64,000 nucleotides of DNA from Prevotella sp. P3-122 (GTDB taxonomy: Bacteria; Bacteroidota; Bacteroidia; Bacteroidales; Bacteroidaceae). Position 1 is the stretch's first letter, and each line of letters opens with the position of its first letter. The stretch lies in assembly GCF_002251365.1 (NCBI RefSeq), contig NZ_NPJH01000038.1, forward strand, positions 1-64,000, read 5' to 3'. Below are positions 50,499-59,335 of the stretch, one piece after another. The position numbers and the translations under genes are program-made. The notes beneath the pieces are model-generated. The model was not told the DNA's origin and did no database searches. It saw nothing but the letters and a program-made list of their open reading frames with translations.

Positions 50499-52412
50499 TT
50501 AGATATTAATGTTTGGGGCGTTCAGTACTTTGGTGTCGAAGGTTTGGGCACCGCTGGGCACCGCCTTTGTCTCAAGCAGACGCTCAAATTCCTCTACAAG
50601 GTCGTTGACCACGAAAGGCTGTCCTTTCACCTGGTTGTACTGGTATGGTGCGAAGCCGTTTACGCGTATGCGCAGCAGAGCGGCCAGCTGTCCGAGGTTC
50701 TGCTCGGCAACGACAACCTTCGGGTATCGCATGAGCACCTCTGCTATGTTGGCTGGCAACGGGTTGACGAACTTCACCTGTGCCATTGCTACCTTGTGGC
50801 CACGTGAGCGCAGAACGTTTGTGGCAGAGAGCAGATGGCCGTAGGTGCTGCCGAAGCCCACGATGAGCAGTTCGGCATCATCGGCGTCGCCTTCCACCAC
50901 CATGTCGGGTACGGGTATGCGTGCCACCTTCTGGTATCTGATGTGCGACATTTTGTTGTGGTTCTCCGGTTCTGTAGATATGGCTCCAGTCTTGCCGTCC
51001 TTCTCCAGTCCGCCAAGGATGTGGGTATATCCCTCCTGCCCGGGTATTGCCCAATAGCGTACCTGGCTCTCCGGGTCGCGAACGTATGGTGTGTACTTGT
51101 ATTTCTGCTCTTCAGTGACATAGTGCGGCCTTATGTCTGGCAACTCGTCCATCTTTGGCAGCTTCCATGCTGCCGAGCCGTTGGCAATGAATGCATCTGT
51201 AAGCAGGATGACAGGTGTCATATGCTCGAGGGCCATCTTTGCCGCACGGTAGGCTGCATCGAAGCAGTCGGTAGGACTGGTGGCGGCGATGATGGGCATA
51301 GGGCTTTCGCCGTTGCGGCCATACAGAGCCTGCAGCAGGTCTGTCTGCTCGCTCTTGGTGGGAAGGCCCGTTGAGGGGCCGCCCCGCTGCACATCGATAA
51401 TCACCAATGGTAGCTCATCGATGACGGCAAGGTTTATTGCCTCACTCTTCAGGCAGATACCGGGACCTGACGTTGATGTGGCGGCAAGTGCTCCTGCAAA
51501 TGCCGCACCCACGGCACTGGCGCAGCCCGATATCTCGTCCTCGCACTGTACGGTGATGACACCGCACGACTTGTGTTTCGACAGCTCGTGTAGTATGTCT
51601 GTTGCTGGAGTGATGGGGTATGAGCCAAGGAACAGCTTCAGCCCTGCCTTCTCGGCAGCGGCGATGAGTCCATAGGCGGTAGCCTTGTTGCCCGTGATGT
51701 CCATATATCTTCCTGGCACCTTGGTCTTCGACTCTATCCTGTATGTTGCTGGAACGGAGGCATGGACATTGTGTCCGTAGTCGTAGCCTGCGTTCACAAC
51801 CTTGATGTTCAGCTCGGCCACTTGCGGCTTGCGTGCGAATTTCTCACGCAGGAAGTTCTCGACAAGCGATACCTCGCGGTTGAAGAGCCAGCATACCAGT
51901 CCAAGCGCAAACATGTTGCGGCATTTAAGGGCTGTCTTGCTGTCTGTGCTGTCAGCGGCAATGGCCTTCACCATCTGTGTGATGGGGCATGCCACAACCC
52001 TGTCTGGGTCTATGCCAAGCTCGGCAAGATAGTCGTCGGTCTTGAAATCGGCCTTCTTCAGGTCCATGGCTCCGAAGCTGTCAGTGTCGATGATGATGGT
52101 GGCCTGGGGCTTGGCGTACTTGTACTGCGTCTTCAGTGCGGCGGCGTTCATTGCCACAAGTACGTCACATTGGTCGCCAGGAGTATAGACGGGACCACTA
52201 CCTATGTGTACCTGGAAACCGCTCACACCAGTGAGAGAACCTTGCGGGGCACGGATGTCAGCAGGATAGTCGGGGAATGTCGAAATGCCATTGCCCACGG
52301 TTGCCGAAATAGTTGAGAAGATGTTTCCAGCCAGCTGCATGCCATCGCCGGAGTCGCCGGAGAAGCGGACTACCACTTCACTCAGTTCCTTAATTTCAAT
52401 TTCTTCAGTCAT
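50499..52412 (-). CDS. korA: 2-oxoacid:ferredoxin oxidoreductase, fused gamma-alpha subunit
   Basis: A 637-residue protein. Residues about 1-190 are the gamma domain (VVVRFSGDSGDGMQLAGNIF, ADIRAPQGS), and the rest is the alpha subunit: GNKATAYGLIAAAEKAGLKL, GSYPITPATDILHEL, EDEISGCASAVGAAFAGA and TSTSGPGICL. Together with korB it forms the enzyme that links 2-oxoglutarate to succinyl-CoA and ferredoxin in the partial TCA cycle of anaerobes. A strong promoter lies at 52482-52451. Gene order alpha then beta on the minus strand, ending in a terminator. Confidence 0.93.
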   Translation of the reverse strand: MTEEIEIKELSEVVVRFSGDSGDGMQLAGNIFSTISATVGNGISTFPDYPADIRAPQGSLTGVSGFQVHIGSGPVYTPGDQCDVLVAMNAAALKTQYKYAKPQATIIIDTDSFGAMDLKKADFKTDDYLAELGIDPDRVVACPITQMVKAIAADSTDSKTALKCRNMFALGLVCWLFNREVSLVENFLREKFARKPQVAELNIKVVNAGYDYGHNVHASVPATYRIESKTKVPGRYMDITGNKATAYGLIAAAEKAGLKLFLGSYPITPATDILHELSKHKSCGVITVQCEDEISGCASAVGAAFAGALAATSTSGPGICLKSEAINLAVIDELPLVIIDVQRGGPSTGLPTKSEQTDLLQALYGRNGESPMPIIAATSPTDCFDAAYRAAKMALEHMTPVILLTDAFIANGSAAWKLPKMDELPDIRPHYVTEEQKYKYTPYVRDPESQVRYWAIPGQEGYTHILGGLEKDGKTGAISTEPENHNKMSHIRYQKVARIPVPDMVVEGDADDAELLIVGFGSTYGHLLSATNVLRSRGHKVAMAQVKFVNPLPANIAEVLMRYPKVVVAEQNLGQLAALLRIRVNGFAPYQYNQVKGQPFVVNDLVEEFERLLETKAVPSGAQTFDTKVLNAPNINI

Positions 52413-52450
52413 GGTTAGTATAAAAATCTAATTTTTATGTTAACTTGCGG

Positions 52451-52482
52451 CAAAGTTAACGTTTGCTCGGCAATTGGCCAAA
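52451..52482 (-). promoter_or_regulatory. Promoter of korAB
   Basis: On the minus strand TTTG (52482-52479), 20 bp, TAACTTTG (52458-52451): a full consensus match, 38 bp before the korA ATG. Confidence 0.8.
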
Positions 52483-52628
52483 CAAAACTGGCATTTTTTA
52501 GTTAAATATTTGCGTAAACTTACTAATTGTAAGTGTATTGCGCTGTTAGCCTCGTGGATGGCTGGTCAGGTCATTAGTTTGTTCAAACTCAGATTTCTCT
52601 AACGAGACTTATGGCTTCTCAATGATTT

Positions 52629-52796
52629 CGCGCTGTAAGCGCAAAAGCATATATAACAGCAGAGACAGGTAACGCTTTTGCACTTACAGCGCGTGTCGGG
52701 AACTACAGAATTTCCCCCTTTTGGGTACAATATTACTTTAGTCCCTTAGACCTTCACCCTTAGTCCTTAGCCCTTCACCCTTCGTCCTTAGACCCC
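52629..52796. repeat. Long inverted repeat and CCTTAG-type low-complexity tract
   Basis: CGCGCTGTAAGCGCAAAAGC (52629-52648) pairs with 52674-52693 with one mismatch over 20 bp, loop 25 nt. GCGCTTACAGCGCG and TTTTGGGTACAA, both here, also occur at 49020-49112 in the same relation. From 52740 to 52796 the strand is a degenerate array of CCTTAG and CCTTCA hexamers that runs up to the stop codon of the nucleoside kinase gene. No gene in 52483-52796. Confidence 0.65.
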
Positions 52797-54458
52797 CTAA
52801 TAAACAAACGAGCTGCCTCCGAGGAATTCCCTAAGCAGACTTGTGGGAGGGATGTCGTCGTAGGGCATGGGCTTGAAGTATTTCAGGAACTTCAGCAGCC
52901 TGTATGCCTCCGAGTGCTCGGGGCAGTTTTCCGGTACCTGCTCAAGCAGCGGCTCAGCCTGTTGCTTGATTACTCCAATCTCGAAGAGCATTGCAGAGTT
53001 GAACATTGCATCGGCATTTTCCTGGAATGGGAATATCCATTTGTTCTCGCCTGCCCTTACGCTTGGCCATCGTCTGATGGTCTCTCGTGCGTCTACACCT
53101 CTATATTTATAGTCGCGTATGATGCGGCGGAGCAGACGGTTGTCTGTAGTTGGTATGTAGTTGTGGTCGTCAAGGAGTATCGTTGTCAGTGCCGACACGT
53201 ACACGCGGTATTTCAGTTCCTCTGGTATCTGTGCCGTCAGCTCAGGGTTCAGCGCATGTATGCCTTCGACGATGAGCACGTTGTCGGGGTTCATCCTCAG
53301 CCTCTTGCCGCTCTTCACACTCTTGCCCGTCGGGAAGTCATAGCGTGGCAGTTCCACCTCCTCGCCATTGAACAGTGCGTTGAACTGCTCGTTCATAAGA
53401 GGCAGGTTCAGTGCCCTGACGCTCTCGAAGTCGTAGTCGCCGGACTCGTCGCGCGGTGTCAGCTCCCGGTCAACGAAATAGTCGTCGAGTGATATCTGCA
53501 AGGGCTTGATGCCGTTGGTGAGCAGCTGTATGGACAGGCGCTTGCATGTGGTGGTCTTGCCGCTCGACGACGGTCCAGCAAGCAGTATGAGCTTCACTCC
53601 CTTTCGGCTGGCTATCTCGTCAGCGATGCGGGCTATCTTCTTCTCCTGCAATGCCTCGCTGACATTTATCAGGTCTATGGCATGTCCGGCATCCACGGCA
53701 GCATTGAAGTCACCGACCGTGCGCACGCCGAGAAGATCTTGCCAGCGGTGGTGCTCCTTGAATATCTCGAACAGCTTGTTCTGCTGAATCATGGGTGGGA
53801 GCTGCCCTGGATTGTCGACCGACGGAATACGCAGCAGTACGCCATCGTAATACAGATCGAGTCCGAAGAGGTATATCTGTGACGTGTTGGTGAGCAGTGA
53901 GCCGTAATAGTAGTCGTAGTAGCCGTCGATGTCGTAATATACAGTGTACATCCTTCCCGTGGTCTTCAGCAGTCGGGCCTTCGAGGTGTCTCCGAGCCTG
54001 CTGAACAGCTCTATAGCCTCGTCGGTGGTAGTCTCGTGCCTCTTTACCGGTAGTGCGGCGGCAATGATTTCCTGCATGCGGCTCTTCAGCCTTGCCACGT
54101 CGTCGGCCGTTACTGGTCTTCCGAGTTGCAGGTCGCAGTAGTAGCCGTTGCTCACGGGTATGTCTATCACCACCCTCACGTCACCCCACAGGTCTTTCAC
54201 GGCCTTGCTCAGTATGAAGAACAGGGTGCGGGTATAGTTGCGTGAGCCAGAGCCGGATGTCATGTCGAGAAACTCAACGTCCTTGTTGTGGTAAAGCCTG
54301 TAATGGAGGCCTACCACCTTGTTGTTCACTTTGGCGCAGATGGGGCCATAGGGCATTTCCAGATTAATTTGGCTAAAAACCTCAGAAAGTGTGCTTCCGA
54401 TTGCTACATTTATATTTTTTTTATTATTTTTGCAACGGATTTGTATTACTTGTTTCAT
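52797..54458 (-). CDS. Nucleoside (uridine-type) kinase with TGS domain
   Basis: A 553-residue protein. Residues about 1-65 are a TGS domain (IQIRCKNNKKNINVAIGSTL), 75-260 resemble the ThrRS-associated second additional domain, and 280-553 are a P-loop phosphoribulokinase/uridine kinase domain with GPSSSGKTT at 295-303, ISLDDYFVDRELTPRDESGD and VEGIHALNP. It would phosphorylate a nucleoside; the TGS and SAD parts suggest binding of RNA or an adenylated ligand. Divergent from the Na/Pi cotransporter gene. The stop codon touches the low-complexity tract downstream. Confidence 0.85.
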   Translation of the reverse strand: MKQVIQIRCKNNKKNINVAIGSTLSEVFSQINLEMPYGPICAKVNNKVVGLHYRLYHNKDVEFLDMTSGSGSRNYTRTLFFILSKAVKDLWGDVRVVIDIPVSNGYYCDLQLGRPVTADDVARLKSRMQEIIAAALPVKRHETTTDEAIELFSRLGDTSKARLLKTTGRMYTVYYDIDGYYDYYYGSLLTNTSQIYLFGLDLYYDGVLLRIPSVDNPGQLPPMIQQNKLFEIFKEHHRWQDLLGVRTVGDFNAAVDAGHAIDLINVSEALQEKKIARIADEIASRKGVKLILLAGPSSSGKTTTCKRLSIQLLTNGIKPLQISLDDYFVDRELTPRDESGDYDFESVRALNLPLMNEQFNALFNGEEVELPRYDFPTGKSVKSGKRLRMNPDNVLIVEGIHALNPELTAQIPEELKYRVYVSALTTILLDDHNYIPTTDNRLLRRIIRDYKYRGVDARETIRRWPSVRAGENKWIFPFQENADAMFNSAMLFEIGVIKQQAEPLLEQVPENCPEHSEAYRLLKFLKYFKPMPYDDIPPTSLLREFLGGSSFVY

Positions 54459-54577
54459 TTCCGTGTAGGTTTTACTTGGTTAGTGGAATAGTATTAAAAG
54501 GCACGATGCCATTTCAGGCAAATATACACCTAATTAGCGACACAACAAAGCAATCACCACAAAATAAAAGTTAAATT

Positions 54578-56284
54578 ATGTCGATTTGGATTTTTTTTAA
54601 GATTATCGGCTCGTTGGCTTTGCTCATCTATGGTATGAAAGTGATGAGCGAGGCGTTGCAGAAGATGGCAGGCTCACAGTTGCGCCATATTCTCGGGACG
54701 ATGACAAAGAACCGGTTCACCGGTATGTTCACCGGTATGTTTGTAACCTGCTCCGTGCAATCGTCCTCGGCAACGACCGTAATGACGGTGTCTTTCGTAA
54801 ACGCGGGGCTCCTTACGCTTGCTCAGGCAATATCCGTCATTATGGGTGCCAACATCGGTACAACACTGACGGCGTGGATTATGAGTCTCGGTTTCAGCGT
54901 TGACCTCACGAGCGTTGTCTATCCAGCCTTCTTCCTGGGTATCATGCTCATCTATTCGAAGAGCAAGCGCTACGTTGGCGATTTCCTCTTTGGTATTGCG
55001 TTCCTATTCTATTCTCTTGTGCTCCTCAGTACGGCCGGCAAGGAACTCGACCTTGAGCACAACTCTGCAGTAATCGACTTCTTTAGCTCTTTCGACACTG
55101 GCAGCCATCTCACCATTATCATATTCCTGCTCATTGGCACCGTCATCACCTGCATAGTGCAGTCATCGGCAGCTGTTATGGCCATTACCATCATGCTATG
55201 CTCATCTGGCGTGTTGCCCATTTATCTCGGTATAGCCCTTGTGATGGGCGAGAATATCGGTACCACCGCCACTGCCAACCTTGCGGCACTTGGAGCTAAT
55301 TCACAGGCAAGGCGTGCGGCACTGGCGCATTTAGTGTTCAACGTCATCGGTGTTGTATGGGTGATGTGCCTGTTCTATCCCTTCGTTGACCTCGTGTGCT
55401 CGCTCGTAGGCTACGACCCGAAGAGCACAAGCTACACCGTTCAGCAACTCACCGTGAAGCTGCCCGTGGTGCTTGCCGCCTTCCACACATGTTTCAATAT
55501 CACCAATACCGGTGTGCTGATATGGTTCATTCCGCAGATAGAGAAGCTCGTATGCAAGCTCATTAAGAATAAGAATAAGGAAGAGGACGAGGAGTTCCGC
55601 CTGAGATATATCGGTGGCACCACCATCATGAAGACTCCCGAGCTCTCAGTGCTTGAGGCACAGAAGGAAATCCACTCTTTCGGCGAGCGCATAGAGCGCA
55701 TGTTCGGCATGGTGAGAGAACTGCTTGAGGAAAAGGACGAGAGCAAGTTCGTAAAGCTATTCTCGCGTATAGAGAAGTACGAGGGCATCTCCGACAGTAT
55801 GGAGATAGAGATTGCCAAATACCTCGACCAGGTCAGCGACGCACACCTCAGTGATGACACCAAGGCCAAGATAAGGGCCATGCTCAGGGAGATTTCCGAG
55901 ATAGAGAGTATCGGTGACAGCTGCTATAACATTGCGCGCACCATCAACCGGAAGATTAAGGGTAAGGAAGACTTTATCCCAAGCCAATACGAGCATGTTC
56001 ATCAGATGTTCGAGCTTACGCACAACGCCCTTGTACAGATGAATATCACACTGGTAAGGCATAAGGATGAGCTTGACGCCAACCGCTCGTTCAACATCGA
56101 GAACGAGATAAACAACTTCCGCAATCAGCTCAAGAGCCAGAACATCAATGATATCAACAACCACAAGTACACTTACGCCATCGGCACTATGTACATGGAC
56201 ATTATCCAGGAGTGCGAGAAGCTTGGCGACTATGTCGTAAACGTTGTTGAGGCCCGTATGGGCTTGCGCCAGAGAGGCTATTAG
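54578..56284 (+). CDS. Na+/phosphate cotransporter family protein with PhoU-like domain
   Basis: A 568-residue inner-membrane protein. The two inverted NptA/PNaS repeats are seen by their QSSS motifs: FVTCSVQSSSATTVMTVSFVNAG and ITCIVQSSAAVMAITIM, with MGANIGTT and MGENIGTT alongside. About eight to ten hydrophobic helices end near residue 325; KNKNKEEDEE then leads to a cytoplasmic PhoU-like helical bundle (350-560). It likely imports phosphate with sodium. Divergent from the nucleoside kinase gene; followed by a perfect 12-bp terminator. Confidence 0.92.
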   Translation: MSIWIFFKIIGSLALLIYGMKVMSEALQKMAGSQLRHILGTMTKNRFTGMFTGMFVTCSVQSSSATTVMTVSFVNAGLLTLAQAISVIMGANIGTTLTAWIMSLGFSVDLTSVVYPAFFLGIMLIYSKSKRYVGDFLFGIAFLFYSLVLLSTAGKELDLEHNSAVIDFFSSFDTGSHLTIIIFLLIGTVITCIVQSSAAVMAITIMLCSSGVLPIYLGIALVMGENIGTTATANLAALGANSQARRAALAHLVFNVIGVVWVMCLFYPFVDLVCSLVGYDPKSTSYTVQQLTVKLPVVLAAFHTCFNITNTGVLIWFIPQIEKLVCKLIKNKNKEEDEEFRLRYIGGTTIMKTPELSVLEAQKEIHSFGERIERMFGMVRELLEEKDESKFVKLFSRIEKYEGISDSMEIEIAKYLDQVSDAHLSDDTKAKIRAMLREISEIESIGDSCYNIARTINRKIKGKEDFIPSQYEHVHQMFELTHNALVQMNITLVRHKDELDANRSFNIENEINNFRNQLKSQNINDINNHKYTYAIGTMYMDIIQECEKLGDYVVNVVEARMGLRQRGY

Positions 56285-56319
56285 CAACTCCGCCTTTTCA
56301 GGCATATAAAAGATAATAA

Positions 56320-56357
56320 AACACAGCAGGATCCCCCCCGAGGTCCTGCTGTGTTAT
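56320..56357 (+). terminator. Terminator after the Na/Pi cotransporter gene
   Basis: AACACAGCAGGA (56320-56331) pairs perfectly with TCCTGCTGTGTT (56344-56355), loop TCCCCCCCGAGG, followed by ATTGTGTAATTTC. Strong stem, modest T content. Confidence 0.65.
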
Positions 56358-56512
56358 TGTGTAATTTCTAACGTAAGCTCGATGTAAAGGCTAGGAGGAA
56401 TTGTTTTCCACGGATTGCACGGATAACACAGATTTTGTCCACAAGGCGGACGAAGGATGTCAACATGAAAACAATAATCCACGCAAGATATACTAAATTG
56501 TCTGATCGTATG

Positions 56513-57289
56513 TTATTTTATCGGGTGAAATAACCTGTCCTTAGTTCCCAGCGCCTCAATCTCCTCCATTGTGAATGGCGGACGCCAGCGCATGGTGCCA
56601 TTGTTTATCCCCACACCTTTTATATAATAGCGGTTACGGTAGCCTTCAGGCGTGAACTCCCCTGTTCCACCGATGTCTGCTATCCTCATGCCGTGGTTAT
56701 GCAGGCATGTGGTAATCATCACCTCCGAGTGTGCCGAGTGTCCTTCTTTCATGTAGCTATCGAGCAGAGCCAAAGCCCTGTTCGAGTACCTGCATATAGG
56801 GTTAAACCCTTTCACACATTCCTCCAAGGCATATCTGCAGTTATTATCTCTATGCCACCACGGCCATTCCCTGTTCCCCTCTCCATATTTCTCAATATGG
56901 CTGCTCAGGAAGTCATAGTCATCAAGATTGCCATCGCAGTCATACATCAATGTTGACCATTCGCCCGTAAACACCACATCGTATTCTATAAACCAATAAT
57001 GACGGTATTGAGGGTTGTCAAGGAAGAAACGGAGAGGGATGAAATGTGGACTGCCTGGTATCAGTGTATCGCCTATAGGGTTATATTCCAAACTATTTAA
57101 ATCATCTGTTGTATAAATGTTGGCATTTACTCCTTCTGGCAGTAGTATCTCATCACGATTATTACGCGTTATAATCCATACTACATCATATAATTCCGTA
57201 GGTAGCAGCTCTCGTAGACACCAATACCTTTCTATATAAACATCACTTATGATGTGAGAAACATAAAGTACAACAATTCTATTGGCCAT
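56513..57289 (-). CDS. Glycosyltransferase-like protein of unknown specificity
   Basis: A 258-residue protein from ATG 57289 (MANRIVVLYVSHIISD); further upstream ATGs at 57319 and 57343 are possible. HYWFIEYDVVFTGEWSTLM has the acidic EYD motif in the place of a GT-A DxD metal site, and the surroundings (LRFFLDNPQYRHYWFIE, REWPWWHRDNN, CRYSNRALALLDSYMKEG, HSEVMITTCLHNHGMRI) resemble DUF3405-type transferases. No signal peptide. Less GC-rich than core genes. Separated from the next gene by a 260-bp MITE-like element. Function uncertain. Confidence 0.6.
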   Translation of the reverse strand: MANRIVVLYVSHIISDVYIERYWCLRELLPTELYDVVWIITRNNRDEILLPEGVNANIYTTDDLNSLEYNPIGDTLIPGSPHFIPLRFFLDNPQYRHYWFIEYDVVFTGEWSTLMYDCDGNLDDYDFLSSHIEKYGEGNREWPWWHRDNNCRYALEECVKGFNPICRYSNRALALLDSYMKEGHSAHSEVMITTCLHNHGMRIADIGGTGEFTPEGYRNRYYIKGVGINNGTMRWRPPFTMEEIEALGTKDRLFHPIK

Positions 57290-57414
57290 AATATAAACGG
57301 ATGTTTCTACTATATTCATAACTATCCACCAATGTTGGCGCAAAGCACATTGGTGGATAGTTGGGTAAGATTAATTAAGTCTTACAGGATATGAGTTAGC
57401 CTTTGTCTCACTAC

Positions 57415-57674
57415 TGTCCCGTTAAAATGAACGAATTGTTCTTTGAAATTGCTGAAATATAGTCATTTATGAGCAGGTTTGAATGCGCGACGATTTGAAT
57501 TTGTAATTTTGCAGTCTATTAATTAAGATTGCAGATGAACAAAGACATACTGACAAGACACCTCTCAGATAACTGTTCAACAAGACTATTTCCAATGATG
57601 TCAAAGAGCAATTAAGTCCCCTTATTCCAAGTGTGTTTGATTAATATTTAGCTCGTCCCAATTTTAACGGGACA
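57415..57674. mobile_element. MITE-like element, 260 bp, with 14-bp terminal inverted repeats
   Basis: Perfect ends TGTCCCGTTAAAAT (57415-57428) and ATTTTAACGGGACA (57661-57674). Inside are a TAATTTTG promoter box (57504-57511) and a 26-codon frame at 57535-57615 starting MNKDILTRHLSD, which looks like the first codons of a transposase gene cut short. It is best read as an insertion sequence that lost its middle but kept both ends. No clear target duplication (flanks CTAC and CTAA). Confidence 0.75.
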
Positions 57675-57685
57675 CTAATTAAGCG

Positions 57686-58714
57686 TTATTTATAATCCTG
57701 TAAAAATGCTTTTAATGTCTTTGTTATTTGTGTTATTTTGTCCGCCTCGACCGATTCGTCACCCCAATGATATATATTTATTGGGGATTTGAAAGTTCCA
57801 TTTTTATCAAAATTCAGTATCAAATAATCTGTATATGGAACAAAACCTGTTTTTGGAGTCCTGCAATCTTTGATAACGAAAAAAGACAAGACATTGTCTT
57901 TCTCTATATATCGGCATGGTATCCACATGATATCCCGTGATAAACTATTTTGGTCGAGCGTATCTGGTATCAGTGACAGACATGATCCAAAGGGTAGTTC
58001 TACCTGGTCATTCGAAGGGGTAAACAATGTATGGTCCACATTGGGCTTGTCCCATTTCAGAAAATAGGACATGAACTGATCAAAAGAAAATTGTTTTACA
58101 GAGGACATCATATCTACAATCTCTTTGTGAGGGGCCTTAATGATTCGTGTTTTAATCTTTCCAACGGATGTGAGATAATATTCGTTCGTATAAACTGTAT
58201 ATTCAAGATTTTTGTACTGACGCAGTAAGCTGGCATCGTTTAATGTTCTTTGTTCTACAACTATTCCTAATCCATGTTTTAATGTTGACATGTGTGTTAT
58301 GTATGCTGCACCAGAACGCCCAACTATCTTGCAATCCAAAATTTCACCTTTGCGGGAATATGTGATTATCACATAATCCGTTCCTTCGTTTTCTATGAAC
58401 CATTGACTGTTGCCATCCTGAAAATTTGAACAATACCGTTGCAAGGTGACAACAATGTAGTTTTTATATTCAACATAGCACCCTTTTTGCCAACTTACAT
58501 TTTCCACCCTACAAGTACACTCTTCAGTTGTCATAGGTAAATACTTAGAGTATTGTCCCGGATTCTCAATGAAGTCGAATGCCTTACCGAAAGATGTACT
58601 ATCAATACACTCCGTTTTCTTAAATTCTGAAAGAAATTTCAGAAAAGAAACTTGATTGGCATTTATGTGTGCAAACGGTAATAGCAAGAACAATAATATT
58701 ATATTTTTTGACAT
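57686..58714 (-). CDS. Hypothetical secreted protein, 342 residues
   Basis: I do not recognise this protein. It has a signal peptide (MSKNIILLFLLLPFAHINAN) and then a mixed alpha/beta chain with several Cys (ECTCRVENVSWQKGC), ending KTLKAFLQDYK. The middle has repeated beta-strand phrases such as DYVIITYSRKGEILDCKIVG and DYLILNFDKNGTFKSPINIY, which could form a propeller or sandwich of beta sheets. AT-rich. It lies 84 bp downstream of a 37-codon peptide gene on the same strand and may be co-transcribed with it. The MITE starts 12 bp beyond its stop codon. Confidence 0.6.
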   Translation of the reverse strand: MSKNIILLFLLLPFAHINANQVSFLKFLSEFKKTECIDSTSFGKAFDFIENPGQYSKYLPMTTEECTCRVENVSWQKGCYVEYKNYIVVTLQRYCSNFQDGNSQWFIENEGTDYVIITYSRKGEILDCKIVGRSGAAYITHMSTLKHGLGIVVEQRTLNDASLLRQYKNLEYTVYTNEYYLTSVGKIKTRIIKAPHKEIVDMMSSVKQFSFDQFMSYFLKWDKPNVDHTLFTPSNDQVELPFGSCLSLIPDTLDQNSLSRDIMWIPCRYIEKDNVLSFFVIKDCRTPKTGFVPYTDYLILNFDKNGTFKSPINIYHWGDESVEADKITQITKTLKAFLQDYK

Positions 58715-58798
58715 ACTTAATACTATTATAGCTTTATAGTTTTCTAACTACTCTGTCATGGTTAGATGGCGGAGTAGTTACGGAATTTATGATAAAAC

Positions 58799-58912
58799 TT
58801 AACAAAAGTTACTTTCAAACTCATCTTGGGTATAAGGGTTACTAGGAGTACCCTTATCATTGTCACCACTGTCACTTTGTGCGCTTGCACTGTACATTTT
58901 AATTGTTTTCAT
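58799..58912 (-). CDS. Small peptide gene, 37 residues
   Basis: A frame too short for routine calling: MKTIKMYSASAQSDSGDNDK then GTPSNPYTQDEFESNFC. It begins like an expressed gene (MKTIK), is strongly polar and acidic, has no hydrophobic segment and ends in a single Cys at the C-terminus. A weak TAATTTTA box lies about 25 bp upstream. The next gene on the strand encodes a secreted protein. The composition (leader-like basic start, Ser/Gly/Asp centre, terminal Cys) would fit a precursor or signalling peptide, but this is inference from one sequence. Confidence 0.4.
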   Translation of the reverse strand: MKTIKMYSASAQSDSGDNDKGTPSNPYTQDEFESNFC

Positions 58913-58989
58913 GTCTTTTAAGTTTTAAAATTAACGAATTATTTTTTATAATAAGTAGGCAGCCTGGGGATTACTATTCATGAGGCTGT

Positions 58990-59118
58990 CTATACCGGCA
59001 AGACGGGAGGACACTGGTCATACCCTGTGCCTAATATCAATACGGTAGAGGCAACAAGCAGCAGCACGGCTGCTGATATGCTCAGGAACTTCTTTGTAAC
59101 AAAACCTGTCATGCTCAT
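58990..59118 (-). CDS. Short frame with signal-peptide-like start, possible truncated gene
   Basis: 42 codons: MSMTGFVTKKFLSISAAVLL, then LVASTVLILGTGYDQCPPVLPV. The N-terminus is a convincing signal peptide or membrane helix. A TACCTTTG box at 59141-59134 on the minus strand lies 15 bp before the ATG. The frame stops soon after the hydrophobic part, so it is either a very small membrane protein or the 5' end of a gene whose body was lost. An open frame on the plus strand across the same DNA is judged a shadow. Confidence 0.35.
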   Translation of the reverse strand: MSMTGFVTKKFLSISAAVLLLVASTVLILGTGYDQCPPVLPV

Positions 59119-59223
59119 TCTTTATGTCACTTGCAAAGGTAAGAAAAAAAGAGAACTCTTCAAACCTTATACTGCCTCTGTGGGAAATACAATCAAAGTA
59201 GAGCATACTGCGTTGGCAAAGTA

Positions 59224-59254
59224 AGTACTACTGCTTTTGAAAGGCAGTAGTACT
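59224..59254. repeat. Perfect hairpin, 11-bp stem
   Basis: AGTACTACTGC (59224-59234) pairs with GCAGTAGTACT (59244-59254), loop of 9 nt. It lies between the short frame at 58990 and the DUF1893 gene. No T-run directly after it; role unclear. Confidence 0.45.
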
Positions 59255-59335
59255 GCTATAGCAAAGTCGGTATTACTCTTTTGCTAATTATCCTTCTTTA
59301 TGTGAGGGAAGGGTGAGGGGTAGGCACCCATATAG

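Noticed and set aside
58945..59224. Plus-strand coding remnant (frame reading GITIHEAVYTGKTGGHW onward)
   Set aside because: No start codon or promoter fits it, and the minus strand of the same DNA has a promoter box and a good signal peptide; the evidence is not decisive.
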